In this document: positions 25,519-34,029 of the stretch, piece after piece
Layout: every line of letters begins with the position of its first letter
Numbering within the stretch: the stretch's first letter is position 1
Source of the DNA: Streptomyces sp. WM6386
GTDB lineage: Bacteria > Actinomycetota > Actinomycetes > Streptomycetales > Streptomycetaceae
Reading direction: 5' to 3'
DNA length: 48,376 nucleotides
Assembly (NCBI RefSeq): GCF_000972385.1
Contig: NZ_JXTE01000093.1
Span: 1 to 48,376 of the forward strand
Position numbers and translations under genes: made by a program
The notes under the pieces: generated by a model
The model's input: only the letters and a program-made list of their open reading frames with translations
Database searches by the model: none
Told to the model about the DNA's origin: nothing

Positions 25519-25965
25519 TCAGCGCTCTGCGTCGGTCGTCCTGGGACGCCAGTTTTCGACGATGGCGTCCTGGAACCACTTTTCGGGCAGGTTGGCGTTG
25601 TCGCACACGATTCTGCAGGCCTCCGCCGGCTTCCTCAGCGACGTCGTGCAGCAGCTTGAAGTAGCTGGTGTCGGCCGCCCAGTCGGCGTCTTCCACAGTG
25701 GTGGCGTCGCGGATCTTCTCGGGGAAGAACGCCTGGGTGGGCTGATCCAGCATCAGGAAACGCGGCACGGGCCTGCGCTCGCGCAGGAAATATGTGTGCA
25801 GGGCCAGGCGGGCGACGAGGTGGTAGCCGATCCAGTTCCTCGCGCTGTCGATGCGGGTCAGGGGCAGCTGGCCCCCGGGGCGGCGAACGACGACGTTGAG
25901 CTGGGAGAGACTGATGCGGACCTCGTCGGCTGTTGCGGCTTGTCCGAGGCTCAGTGTTCACCGAC
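25519..25965 (-). pseudogene. DUF3732 protein C-terminal fragment
   Basis: The minus strand reads [20 protein letters not shown] then [20 protein letters not shown] and [17 protein letters not shown]. The [15 protein letters not shown] block is the Walker-B-like signature of DUF3732, an SMC/RecN-like ATPase family often in defence or repair loci. One extra base near 25612 shifts the frame; removing it gives [20 protein letters not shown] and a natural stop at 25519. The N-terminal ATPase half is missing. Confidence 0.7.
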
Positions 25966-26398
25966 TCCGCGATGCGGGCCTGAGTCTGATGGCCGGATCG
26001 CATGATCGTCGGTGAGGTCCGGCCGGACAGGGGCGATCGGCCCCTGCTTAGGGAGGCGGGGCTCTCGCGGGGACCGGTGCTGACCACGTGGCAGCGCGTG
26101 AAGGCTGCCTCACTCAAGACCGAGGCGAACTACACAACGCTTCGGGGATCCAGCCAATTCATGGCACCTCCGAGATCCCCACGTTCGAGGCATCGATCTG
26201 CGTTCGGCGCTGCTGACGCCATGCACCACGAACCTGCACAGCCGTCGATTGGGACCCGTTTCGGACGGCATGCACGGTTGTCCCCCTCCCGGGCGCGTTG
26301 AGGGAGAGCGACGAAGCCGACTCCGTGCAGTGGTCGGGGAACCGCAGGGCGGCCGCGGGGCGCAGCGATGCAGGTGAGAGCATCTTTTGCGGCTTCTT
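25966..26398. other. No gene recognised
   Basis: Neither strand gives a family match. It separates the DUF3732 fragment from the membrane protein tail; probably decayed sequence. Confidence 0.4.
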
Positions 26399-27072
26399 TC
26401 AGGCGACGATTCGATGGTGGCAGTCACCCTCCAGTCCCGTGATCGCCCGCTTGGCGGCGGGGAGGGATGCCGGCTTCGCCGGTGGGGCGCTCTTCCCGGT
26501 CCCCCAGGCGAGCAGCGCGAAGCCCAGGGCGAAGCCGAGCATCGTCCATACGCCGCATGGCCAGAAGATGTGGCTGTCGACGAAGGACCAGCCGGCTGCG
26601 AGGAGCACCACCGTTCCGGGAACGATTCGGGTGCCGCACTTCGGGAACAGCGCGACCGCCGTGGCCGTGATGGCGCCGATGAGGGCGTAGGCGCCGGCCT
26701 GCCCGAGCGCCTCACCCGTGTCATAGAGCGGGCGCTTGACCGGCCCGATGCTCGCTGTCTCGCCGACGTGCTCAACCGCGGTCCCGGCCGCGATACCCGC
26801 GACCGCGTCGAGCCCTGTGCAGTAGGCCGCGTAGACGAAGGCGCACGCCCAGGCCATCACGGTGGCGATGCCCGCGAGACCGAGTCGGGGCCGATGCCAC
26901 AGGGGGACCAGGAGGCCGACCGTGAGCAGCGGAAAGACCTGCAACAGCGCGATGTGCAACTGCGTCCAGTCCGAGGCCGTCGACCTGGACGGCCCGTGTG
27001 GATGCGCCAAGCCCACTGCGGCCAGCGCAAGGGGGCGGCAGTGACGAGGGCAATACTTCGGATGGTCAACAC
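26399..27072 (-). pseudogene. Unknown membrane protein, locus B (single-base frameshift)
   Basis: Paralogue of 18167-18775. GTG 27070-27072 starts LTIRSIALVTAAPL; one missing base in a C-run near 27031 breaks the frame. The other frame then carries the full remaining protein: AVGLAHPHGPSRS, DWTQLHIALLQVFPLLTVGL, YCTGLDAVAGIAAGTAVEH and DSHIFWPCGVWTMLGFALGF. The joined product would be about 224 residues with a longer tail than locus A. Because the rest is well conserved, the break may be very recent or a sequence error. Confidence 0.75.
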
Positions 27073-27112
27073 GCCTGCGAGCGTAGGCGCGTGAGGTCAT
27101 CCGATACGGCCG

Positions 27113-27128
27113 TGTAAGGGCTCCGTAA
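27113..27128 (-). promoter_or_regulatory. Shared direct repeat TTACG-N6-TTACA (site 7)
   Basis: The minus strand reads TTACGgagcccTTACA, 41 bases upstream of the locus B membrane protein, matching site 5 (40 bases) of its paralogue even in the spacer (aagccc/gagccc). Confidence 0.65.
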
Positions 27129-27234
27129 GACTCTTTCCCCGCTCGTCCGTGCTCTGCCAAGAGGTCAAGGGCACTCGCTGGGTCCGTTGCCTGCTTTCCG
27201 CAGGAAGTTCTGTCACTCCGCCACCAGGAGTCTC

Positions 27235-27250
27235 TTACGAGAGTCTGACG
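27235..27250 (+). promoter_or_regulatory. Shared direct repeat TTACG-N6-TGACG (site 8)
   Basis: TTACGagagtcTGACG, 101 bases upstream of the lactonase start, between the divergent membrane protein and lactonase. Confidence 0.6.
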
Positions 27251-27296
27251 CGACCCACGTTCCTCATCGGCACACCGTTCCCACTGTCCACTCTGG

Positions 27297-27320
27297 TGCC
27301 GTCCACAGCCGTGGACGGCA
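27297..27320 (+). promoter_or_regulatory. Perfect hairpin in the lactonase leader
   Basis: TGCCGTCCAC, AGCC, GTGGACGGCA: 10-base perfect arms with a 4-base loop, 31 bases before the start. It could be an operator or a leader RNA hairpin affecting expression. It has no U-tract. Confidence 0.5.
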
Positions 27321-27351
27321 CGACGCAGGCACAGACGAACGGGACGTGAAC

Positions 27352-28602
27352 ATGCACAGCAGCCGCAAGGAGCACCGTCGCACGAGCCGGCCCGCCGGCA
27401 CACGCGGCGGTCACCGGACGAAGTCCAGGACACGGCGCATCGTGATCGGCGGCGGGGCCCTCGCCTCCGCGGCAGCGGTCACCGTGGCCGTGACCGTGGC
27501 CTCGGCCGGCCAGTACTCCGGGAGCACCGCCGGGGCCGACCGCGCCGTCTTCGTCCAGGGCAACGAACCGGACGGCAACACCATCCATGTGTTCGCGCGG
27601 GCCGACGACGGCAAGTTGAGTCCCTCGGGGACCTACACGACCGGCGGCAAGGGCGGTGACCAGGTCGACGCGCCCACTGACTCGCTCGCCTCCCAGGGCT
27701 CACTCGTCTACGACGACGCGTCGGGCATGCTGCTGGCCGTCAACGCGGGCAGCGGCACGGTGACCTCCTTCCGCGTCGAAGGGCAACAGCTCAAGGACCG
27801 GCACGTCGTTGACTCCGGCGGCAAGTTCCCGGCCAGTATCACGGTGCACGGCAAGGTCGCGTACGTCATGAACGCGGACGGCGAGGGCAGCATCCAGGGC
27901 TTCAAGATCACCAGGAAGGGACTCAAGCCGCTGCATGGGTCCTACCGTTCCCTGGGCCTGGACAACGAGGACATCCCGCTCTTCTCCAGCTCGCCCGGCG
28001 AGGTCGAGTTCGCCCCGGACGGCCGCAGCCTGGTCGTCACCACCAAGTCCAGCAACACCGTCGAGGTCTTCCCGATGAAACACAACGGCCTGCCGGCTGT
28101 CACCGAACCCGTCGTCAACAAATCGGCCGGCGGCGTCCCGTTCGCGATCAGTTTCGACAGGACCGGGAAGCGGATGCTGGTCGCCGAGGCCGAGAAGTCC
28201 ACCGTCACGACGTACCAGGTGAAGCACGACGGCAAACTGAAGGTTCTGCAACAGCCCCTGGCCAGCGGCCAGGAGACCCTGTGCTGGCTGGAACGTGCGG
28301 GCGACTACTTCTACGGCGGCAACACCGGCAACTCCACCGTCACCGGCTACCGCATGAACAAGCACGGCAAGCTGGCCCTGACCAACGAGGTGGGTATCGC
28401 CACCCCGCCCTCAGCCAGCTCGCAGGGCGTGATCGACCTCGCCGTGACCGAGGACGAGAAATTCGTCTACGTCCAGAACGCCGTCTCCGGCACCGTTGAC
28501 GGCTTCCGCGTCGAGGCCAACGGCGCCCTCACCAAGGTCACGACGGCCGGCGGCCTGCCCGCCTTCGACGAGTCCGGCATGGAAGGCATCGCCGCCGTCT
28601 GA
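27352..28602 (+). CDS. Exported beta-propeller lactonase-family protein
   Basis: 416 residues from ATG 27352. A basic N-terminus (residues 1-27) precedes a hydrophobic signal or anchor (IVIGGGALASAAAVTVAVTV). Repeated blades follow: DRAVFVQGNEPDGNTIHVF, LLAVNAGSGTVTSFRVEG, GNSTVTGYRMNKHGK, and KFVYVQNAVSGTVDGFRV. This is the 7-blade lactonase/YncE type. Enzyme activity is not certain; many members are surface proteins. It is upstream of, and co-directional with, the DUF1996 gene. Site 8 upstream places it in the shared regulon. Head (9618) and tail (16838) pieces of a paralogue occur at locus A. Confidence 0.88.
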   Translation: MHSSRKEHRRTSRPAGTRGGHRTKSRTRRIVIGGGALASAAAVTVAVTVASAGQYSGSTAGADRAVFVQGNEPDGNTIHVFARADDGKLSPSGTYTTGGKGGDQVDAPTDSLASQGSLVYDDASGMLLAVNAGSGTVTSFRVEGQQLKDRHVVDSGGKFPASITVHGKVAYVMNADGEGSIQGFKITRKGLKPLHGSYRSLGLDNEDIPLFSSSPGEVEFAPDGRSLVVTTKSSNTVEVFPMKHNGLPAVTEPVVNKSAGGVPFAISFDRTGKRMLVAEAEKSTVTTYQVKHDGKLKVLQQPLASGQETLCWLERAGDYFYGGNTGNSTVTGYRMNKHGKLALTNEVGIATPPSASSQGVIDLAVTEDEKFVYVQNAVSGTVDGFRVEANGALTKVTTAGGLPAFDESGMEGIAAV

Positions 28603-28678
28603 CGGGCACGACCGTCACAGCGAGCCCAGCGACGATCGTCCGGCGTCCGCGGGCCCGCAGCCTCAGTGGCGGATTTCC

Positions 28679-28694
28679 TTACGCATCGCTGACG
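28679..28694 (+). promoter_or_regulatory. Shared direct repeat TTACG-N6-TGACG (site 9)
   Basis: TTACGcatcgcTGACG followed by CATC, so both halves read ACGCATC. It lies 130 bases upstream of the DUF1996 start. Confidence 0.65.
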
Positions 28695-28772
28695 CATCCG
28701 GGAAGCAGCTGCTGCTGATCGCCACTCAGATCACTCTGGTGCTGGTCCCGGGTGAGATCGAGAAAAGTTCGC

Positions 28773-28798
28773 GGAACCGCGACATGTCTGCCTGGTTG
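28773..28798 (+). promoter_or_regulatory. ECF-sigma-like promoter before the DUF1996 gene
   Basis: GGAAC (28773-28777), 16 bases, then GGTTG (28794-28798). This resembles the GGAAC -35 of ECF/SigE-type promoters, 27 bases from the start codon. Only one example is seen here. Confidence 0.4.
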
Positions 28799-28824
28799 TA
28801 CCGATCTCAAGAAATGGAGTGCTC

Positions 28825-30234
28825 ATGCGAGCAGATCACCGGCGTGGCAAGGGCCGACGCAACAGCATCATCGTGGCCTTGGCTCTGCTGGCGGGTGGAG
28901 GCGGGCTGGTGGCCGTCAACGCCGCGGCGAACGCCACGAACACCGTCCCCAAAGCAACCACCCTCTCCGCCCCCTCCCAGACCGTCAGCTGCCCAGACGT
29001 CCAGGATCGGCTGCCGGCGATCCCCTCGCAGGCGAAGGCGGAGGTCGACCGGAATCTCGCACTACTCGAGGCGCAGATCACCGAGGCGAACACCAGGATC
29101 GCCGGCACCCAGGGTCAGGGCGGCCCGAACTTCATCAACAACGCCATCCTGGGCCCGCTCAAGGACAAGCGGGTCGCCACCCTGGACCGCATAGCCATCG
29201 CGATCGGCCGCGTCGCCGACAAGCCCACCGGCCTGGAAGCCCTCGCACCCTGCAGTCTCTCGAAGGCCGTCACCAGCCCGACGGCATCCGCCTCCGCCAC
29301 CCCAGGCGCCAACGGCTCGCCACAGAACGGCGGCGTCGCCCGGGTCGACGGTCCCCTCACCTCCGACTTCGTCGACATCACCAAGGTGGCCCCCAACATC
29401 AGGCAGGCGCCCGCCCAAGCCGGGGCCTCCACCGGGACCTTCGCCTCTCGCTGCGGCACCAACCAGCGGGGACAGCACAACTCGGACAACGACATCGTCG
29501 CCCCGGGCGTCCTCAACGGAGCCCACCACGTCCACGACTACATCGGCAACAAGGACGTGAGCGCCGCCTCCACCAACGAGTCGCTCATCCGCCAGGACAC
29601 CACCTGCACCAACGGCGACCAGTCGGCCTACTACTGGCCAGTCCTGCGCGACCTGACCAAGACGGGCCCCGACGCGGACTCCGCCCTCGGCGGAGGAAAG
29701 GAGGGCAACGTCGGCGCCATTCTGGTCCCGCGCTCCGTCTCCGTCACGTACAAGGGCAGCCTCACCGGGAAGGTCGTGGCGATGCCGCAGTTCCTGCGGA
29801 TCATCACCGGCGACGCCAAGGCGGCCACCAACGGCGTCGCCAACGCCAACTCCCGCTGGACCTGCACCGGTTTCGAGAACAAGGTCGAGCTGACGGACAT
29901 GTACCCGCTGTGCCCGAAGGGCAGCAAGGTGGTGCGCAAGTTCCGCTTCCAGAGCTGCTGGGACGGCAGGAACATCGACAGCGCCAACCACCGCAGCCAC
30001 GTCGCCTTCACCGACCCTGACACCGGCGTCTGCCCGGCCGGTTTCGTGGCCATCCCGCAACTGACCATGCGACTGGTCTACAAGGTGCCCTCCGGCCCCA
30101 ACTACGCCGTTGACGGCTTCATAGGGCAGGGTCACAAGGCGGTCACCGACCACGACGACTTCATCGAGGTCATGAGCCCCCGGCTGATGGACCAAGCCGT
30201 CACCTGCATCAACTCCGGCAGGCGCTGCGGCTGA
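28825..30234 (+). CDS. Exported DUF1996 domain protein
   Basis: 469 residues from ATG 28825, chosen over GTG 28819 because GGAG sits six bases upstream. A signal or anchor helix spans about 14-35 (NSIIVALALLAGGGGLVAVN). An alpha-helical region with CPDVQDRLPAI precedes a Ser/Pro/Ala linker (about 150-175). The DUF1996 domain follows, with GAHHVHDYIGN, FQSCWDGRNIDSANHRSHVA and CPAGFVAIPQLTMRLVYKV, many paired cysteines and a CINSGRRCG end. Clustered His residues suggest metal binding, as proposed for fungal relatives. It is secreted or surface-bound, paired with the lactonase; function unknown. Confidence 0.9.
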   Translation: MRADHRRGKGRRNSIIVALALLAGGGGLVAVNAAANATNTVPKATTLSAPSQTVSCPDVQDRLPAIPSQAKAEVDRNLALLEAQITEANTRIAGTQGQGGPNFINNAILGPLKDKRVATLDRIAIAIGRVADKPTGLEALAPCSLSKAVTSPTASASATPGANGSPQNGGVARVDGPLTSDFVDITKVAPNIRQAPAQAGASTGTFASRCGTNQRGQHNSDNDIVAPGVLNGAHHVHDYIGNKDVSAASTNESLIRQDTTCTNGDQSAYYWPVLRDLTKTGPDADSALGGGKEGNVGAILVPRSVSVTYKGSLTGKVVAMPQFLRIITGDAKAATNGVANANSRWTCTGFENKVELTDMYPLCPKGSKVVRKFRFQSCWDGRNIDSANHRSHVAFTDPDTGVCPAGFVAIPQLTMRLVYKVPSGPNYAVDGFIGQGHKAVTDHDDFIEVMSPRLMDQAVTCINSGRRCG

Positions 30235-30248
30235 ACAGCCACCGGGAG

Positions 30249-30290
30249 CAGGACTCCAGCCCTCAGACGTGCCGCATACCTGGAGTCCTG
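30249..30290. terminator. Terminator after the DUF1996 gene
   Basis: CAGGACTCCAG, 20 bases, CTGGAGTCCTG: perfect 11-base arms, 14 bases past the stop. Confidence 0.7.
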
Positions 30291-30427
30291 TTCATCGGGG
30301 GTGAGAGCTCTCGAGGTGACGGCCGGCGGCCAAGCCGATCGTCAGCGCCGGGAGCCGCCGAACCCTTCCAGGGCAAGCTGTCGCTGTCCGTCACGACCAG
30401 CACGATGCGTCCAGTTTGGAGTCGGCC

Positions 30428-30640
30428 ATGAACAACCATCACCAGACCAGCGCCCACCAGGCGACATCCCGTTCCCCACTGGCCCTGATCGGTGCGGCGT
30501 TCCTGGCCACGTCCACATCCGCGGTGACGCCAGGAGCGGCCAGGGCAGCACACTCAGAGGTCACCTCACCCGGTGCGCCCTTGGCGGCAGATGCGGGTGC
30601 ACTCGAGGTCGGCGAAGGCCAGGGATCGGGTCACGTCCGT
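30428..30640 (+). pseudogene. Orphan exported-protein N-terminus
   Basis: MNNHHQTSAHQATSRSPLAL then IGAAFLATSTSAVTPGAARA forms a signal-like segment with the same SPLxxIGAxFLAT core as 9618. No mature domain follows; the frame runs into the IS630 remnant. It is probably a leader severed by IS insertion. Confidence 0.45.
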
Positions 30641-30655
30641 GATGCGTCAACGGTC

Positions 30656-31526
30656 TGGACCGCCCCGGCCCTGCGCGACTGGCTCCGCGCTGGCCACGCC
30701 CCGCCAGGTCGAGTTCATCCTCGCCCCGGCCCCTGCGCGACTGGCTCCGCGACGAGCGGGGCGTGGAGATCTCCGCGTACTGGCTGTGGGAACTGCTGCG
30801 CCGTGACGGGTTCCGCTGGAAACGCGCCCGCGACAGCATCCGGCACCAGGCCGATCCCGTCCTCCAGCAGGCCGCCCGGGCCGAGCTGGAGGACTTGCGG
30901 CCTTGCGGCAGGCCGCCGACGCCGGACAACGCGACCTGATCTTCCTGGACGAGTCCGGGTTCGCTCCGACGATGCCCACCGGCTACACCTGGTCGAGGAT
31001 CGGGCAACGGGTGGTGGTCCCACGCGAGGACACCAGAAACCGTCGGGTCAACGTGCTCGGCGCCCACGTCGTCGGCAGCGCCACCGACCTTCTCTGACAG
31101 CACACCAGCGGCAAGATCGATGCCGGCGTGCTGCTGGAGTTCGTCTGCGTGCGGCTGGCGGGCCTGGGCGGCGGCGCGGCCGTGCTGGACCTGGCCGCCG
31201 ACGGCCTCGGCGCCGATGTCATGCTCCCCTGGGAGCGCCGCAAGCCGTGCAGGGTCGTGCTCGACAACGCCTCGGCGCACGTGGCCAAGGCGTTCAAGGG
31301 GCGCCGACGCCAGCTGGCGAAGATCGGGGTGGAACTGTTCTATCTGCCGCCATACAGCCCGGAGTTGAACGACATCGAGCTGGTCTGGCGCCAGGCGAAG
31401 TACCAGGACTACCTACAGCGCGCCCAGACCAGCACCGAGGCCATCGGCGCCGCCGTCGACCCGGGCGATGCAGCGGCAACGCGACCGGATCCGACAGGCA
31501 ACACCAGCTTCATCCAAGCTGCTTAG
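30656..31526 (+). pseudogene. IS630-family transposase remnant
   Basis: Readable blocks in several frames: LRDWLRDERGVEISAYWLWE, then LIFLDESGFAPTMPTGYTWS (first catalytic Asp), VVLDNASAHVAKAF (second Asp) and LPPYSPELNDIELVWRQAK (Glu). Together they make the DDE triad of IS630. An in-frame TGA at 31096 and at least three shifts break it, and the N-terminal helix-turn-helix is missing. A 29-base segment is duplicated inside it (30661-30689 and 30722-30751, the second with one extra C). It is non-autonomous. Confidence 0.85.
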
Positions 31527-31560
31527 CTCGACTACGTCACTGGTGGTGTGGTGACGTCAG

Positions 31561-31985
31561 ATAGTGCTGTCGAAGGCGCTCCCTTTCCGTAGTCGTTGCC
31601 GTTGGGGGTGCGGATGATGGAGTGGACATGCATCTGGGTGGGCCACCGGACGTGCCGCCGTACGCGTCGCGCAGCGGACCCGGGGCCTGGCAGTCGGCGT
31701 CGACCCGGACGACGGAGCTGTGGACGCGGACGTAGAAGGCGAAGTCGTCGGCGATGCCGCCCGCCCCGTTACGTACGTGTCGTCGAGGTGCTTGCGGACC
31801 TCCGACATCCACACCTTCGCCGCGTCGGCCTTCACCCGCCCCACGAACGCCCTACGATGCCCAGCAGTCTCTTCTTCTGCCCGGCTGTGAGCTTGTTCCC
31901 ACGCAGGCCCTCCGCCTGGACCGCGTTGTCGGAGAAGGCGCCCGCCTCGACGTCGGGGTTTCCCTACCGGTACGTGAGGTGCAAG
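31561..31985 (-). pseudogene. DUF3500 protein C-terminal remnant
   Basis: The minus strand, across several frames, reads [67 protein letters not shown] and the hallmark end [14 protein letters not shown] followed by ERLRQHYL. This is the second half of DUF3500, including the conserved RTPNGNDYG. At least three shifts occur, so it is dead. It ends right beside the IS630 remnant. Confidence 0.75.
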
Positions 31986-32087
31986 CTGGAAGGGAGGCCG
32001 CCTCGCCATCCCGGGTGCGGGCTCGGGATACGCGGTCTCGCGACTCCGAGTGAGCTCCTCCACGGGGCTCGGCAGGAGGGAAGCGAG

Positions 32088-32744
32088 ATGACAGAGCAGG
32101 TCACCACCGGTACGCGCTGGCACCTGGCCGGTGATTGGTTCGATGTGTGCAAGTGCGCCATACCGTGCCCCTGCACGTTCGCGCAGCCCCCGACCTACGG
32201 CGACTGCGAAGGCGTGCTGGTGTGGCACATTCGGGAAGGCAGCTTCGGCGACGTGCGGCTCGGCGGTCTCAACGTCCTGATGCTCGGCGTCTTCGTGGGC
32301 AACGTCTGGGCCGGCACGCACACCGACGCGTACGCCGCGGTCTTCCTCGACGAACGCGCCGACGAGCAGCAGCGCGGTGCACTCGGAGCCATCTTCGGCG
32401 GTGAGGCGGGCGGATGGCCTGCGCAGTTCGGGGCCATGTTCCACCCCGAGGTGCGCGGCATGGACTTCGCCCCCATCCACGTCGAGATCGACGAGGACCT
32501 CGCCACCTGGCGAGCCGAGATTCCCGGCAAGGTCACGGCCACCGCCGAGGCACTCACCGGCCCGACGACGCCGGATGGCGCACGCGTCCAGGTCCACAAC
32601 GCCCCGGGCGCCGAGGTCGGGCCCGGCCAGGTCGCCACCTGGGGACGGGCCACCGTCGACCGCGCCGACGCATTCGGCTTCTCCTGGGAACGCTCGGGGA
32701 AGTCGAGCAAACACTTCCCGTTCGACTGGAGCGGTCCTGTCTGA
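32088..32744 (+). CDS. DUF1326 protein with CxCxxxCxC motif (first copy)
   Basis: 218 residues from ATG 32088, preceded by a GGAGGGAAGCG ribosome site. Near the N-terminus a cysteine cluster, CKCAIPCPC (Cys 21, 23, 27, 29), sits in the DUF1326 entry strand RWHLAGDWFDVCKC. The rest (GVLVWHIREGSFGDVRLGGL, FSWERSGKSSKHFPFDW) is typical of the family. The cysteine spacing suits metal or Fe-S binding, but no biochemical role is established. It is convergent with the permease at 32845; a second DUF1326 gene lies beyond that permease. Confidence 0.9.
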   Translation: MTEQVTTGTRWHLAGDWFDVCKCAIPCPCTFAQPPTYGDCEGVLVWHIREGSFGDVRLGGLNVLMLGVFVGNVWAGTHTDAYAAVFLDERADEQQRGALGAIFGGEAGGWPAQFGAMFHPEVRGMDFAPIHVEIDEDLATWRAEIPGKVTATAEALTGPTTPDGARVQVHNAPGAEVGPGQVATWGRATVDRADAFGFSWERSGKSSKHFPFDWSGPV

Positions 32745-32844
32745 AGAGCTGGTCGGCCCGGCAGGAGCCCTGCCCGGCGGCGCGCCCGGCACGACGAAGT
32801 ATCCGCCCCGGGTCTCTTCTCATGCCGAGGGGAGAGAGGTGGGC

Positions 32845-34029
32845 TCAGTGGTTGTGTCCATGGCGGGTATGGGAGTGCGCGTGCCCCTGTTCGCCGGCTT
32901 CGGGTGAGCCGCCCATCATCCGCAGCATGGCCGGGCCGCCGGTGCGCCAGAACCGTGCGAGCAGACTCGCGGCCAGCAGCAGGAAGACGATGTTGAGCCA
33001 GGTCGTGTAGTTCCAGGTGATCCCCTCCTCGGGGATCGTGGCATCGGCCGGGTCGGGAATCAGTCCCAGCCCGCCGAAGGCGAATTCGACGGCGTATCCG
33101 GCCACGGCCATCGCGGCGAAGAAGGTGACCAGCAGGAAGACGGCCATCCGGGCACCGTAGTACTTCCGGTAGATGTTCAGGATCGGCAGGATCAGCAGGT
33201 CCGCGAAGATGAAGGCGATCACGCCGCCGAAGCTGATACCGCCCTTCCACAGCACCACGGCCAGCGGCACGTTGCCGATCGAGCAGACGAACGTGGCGAC
33301 CGCCACCAGCGGGCCGATGAGAGGTCCGATGAGCTTGGCAGCGAGCGGATGCTCCTCCAGGAAGAACGCGCGCCAGAAGTCGTCCGGCACCCAGGCGGCG
33401 ATCGCCCCGGCGATCAGCAGCCCGACCACCAGATCCCGCACAATCGCGGCCCACTCCATGACGAAGATGTGCGACACGGACGTGAAGCCGTCACGGGAAA
33501 ACAGGCGTCGGGCGAAGCCGCCCTTCGCCTGCACCGACATGTCCATCGCTGCGTGGCCCTCCATCGATCCCGCGATCCCGTGCTCGGCCTGCTCCCGTGC
33601 CCGGTTCAGCAGCCCCTCGCGCAGGAAGAGGCGGAACAGCACAGCGAGTACGACAATCATGACCGGCCCGCCTGCGAACTCGGCGGCCGTGAACTGCCAG
33701 CCCATCAACAGCGCGAGGATCACGCCGAGCTCCACCACCATGTTGGTGGAAGCGATCTCGAACGCCATCGCCGCCGTGAAGTTCGCGCCCTTGCGGAACA
33801 ACGAACGGGCCAGCGCCACAGCCGCGTACGAGCAGGACGACGAGGCCGCCCCGAGTCCGGCCGACAGGGCGAGTGTGCGCGGCCGGTCGTCGCCCAGCAG
33901 CCGCACGACCGTCGACCGGCGCACCACCGCCTGCACCACGGCCGACAGGGCGAAACCGAGGATCAGCGCCCAGGTGACCTCCCAGGTCATCGACCCGGCG
34001 ATGGACAACGCGTGGCCGATCGCTTCCAC
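32845..34029 (-). CDS. Permease (YraQ/ArsP-type, PF03773-like) with His-rich tail
   Basis: 394 residues, about eight to ten helices. GLGAASSSCSYAAVALARSL has the conserved Cys of this permease family near residue 66; FVCSIGNVPLAVVLWKGG is the matching second-half repeat. A cytoplasmic loop with MDMSVQAKGGF splits the halves. The C-terminus is His-rich (HAHSHTRHGHNH), suggesting metal capture. ArsP relatives export organoarsenicals and others are uncharacterised. It lies between two DUF1326 genes with CxCxxxCxC clusters, so handling of a thiophilic metal or metalloid is a reasonable inference, not proven. Confidence 0.88.
   Translation of the reverse strand: MEAIGHALSIAGSMTWEVTWALILGFALSAVVQAVVRRSTVVRLLGDDRPRTLALSAGLGAASSSCSYAAVALARSLFRKGANFTAAMAFEIASTNMVVELGVILALLMGWQFTAAEFAGGPVMIVVLAVLFRLFLREGLLNRAREQAEHGIAGSMEGHAAMDMSVQAKGGFARRLFSRDGFTSVSHIFVMEWAAIVRDLVVGLLIAGAIAAWVPDDFWRAFFLEEHPLAAKLIGPLIGPLVAVATFVCSIGNVPLAVVLWKGGISFGGVIAFIFADLLILPILNIYRKYYGARMAVFLLVTFFAAMAVAGYAVEFAFGGLGLIPDPADATIPEEGITWNYTTWLNIVFLLLAASLLARFWRTGGPAMLRMMGGSPEAGEQGHAHSHTRHGHNH

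Noticed and set aside
31596..32087. In-frame 5' extension of the first DUF1326 gene
   Set aside because: It runs antisense through the DUF3500 remnant, and a good ribosome site precedes ATG 32088.
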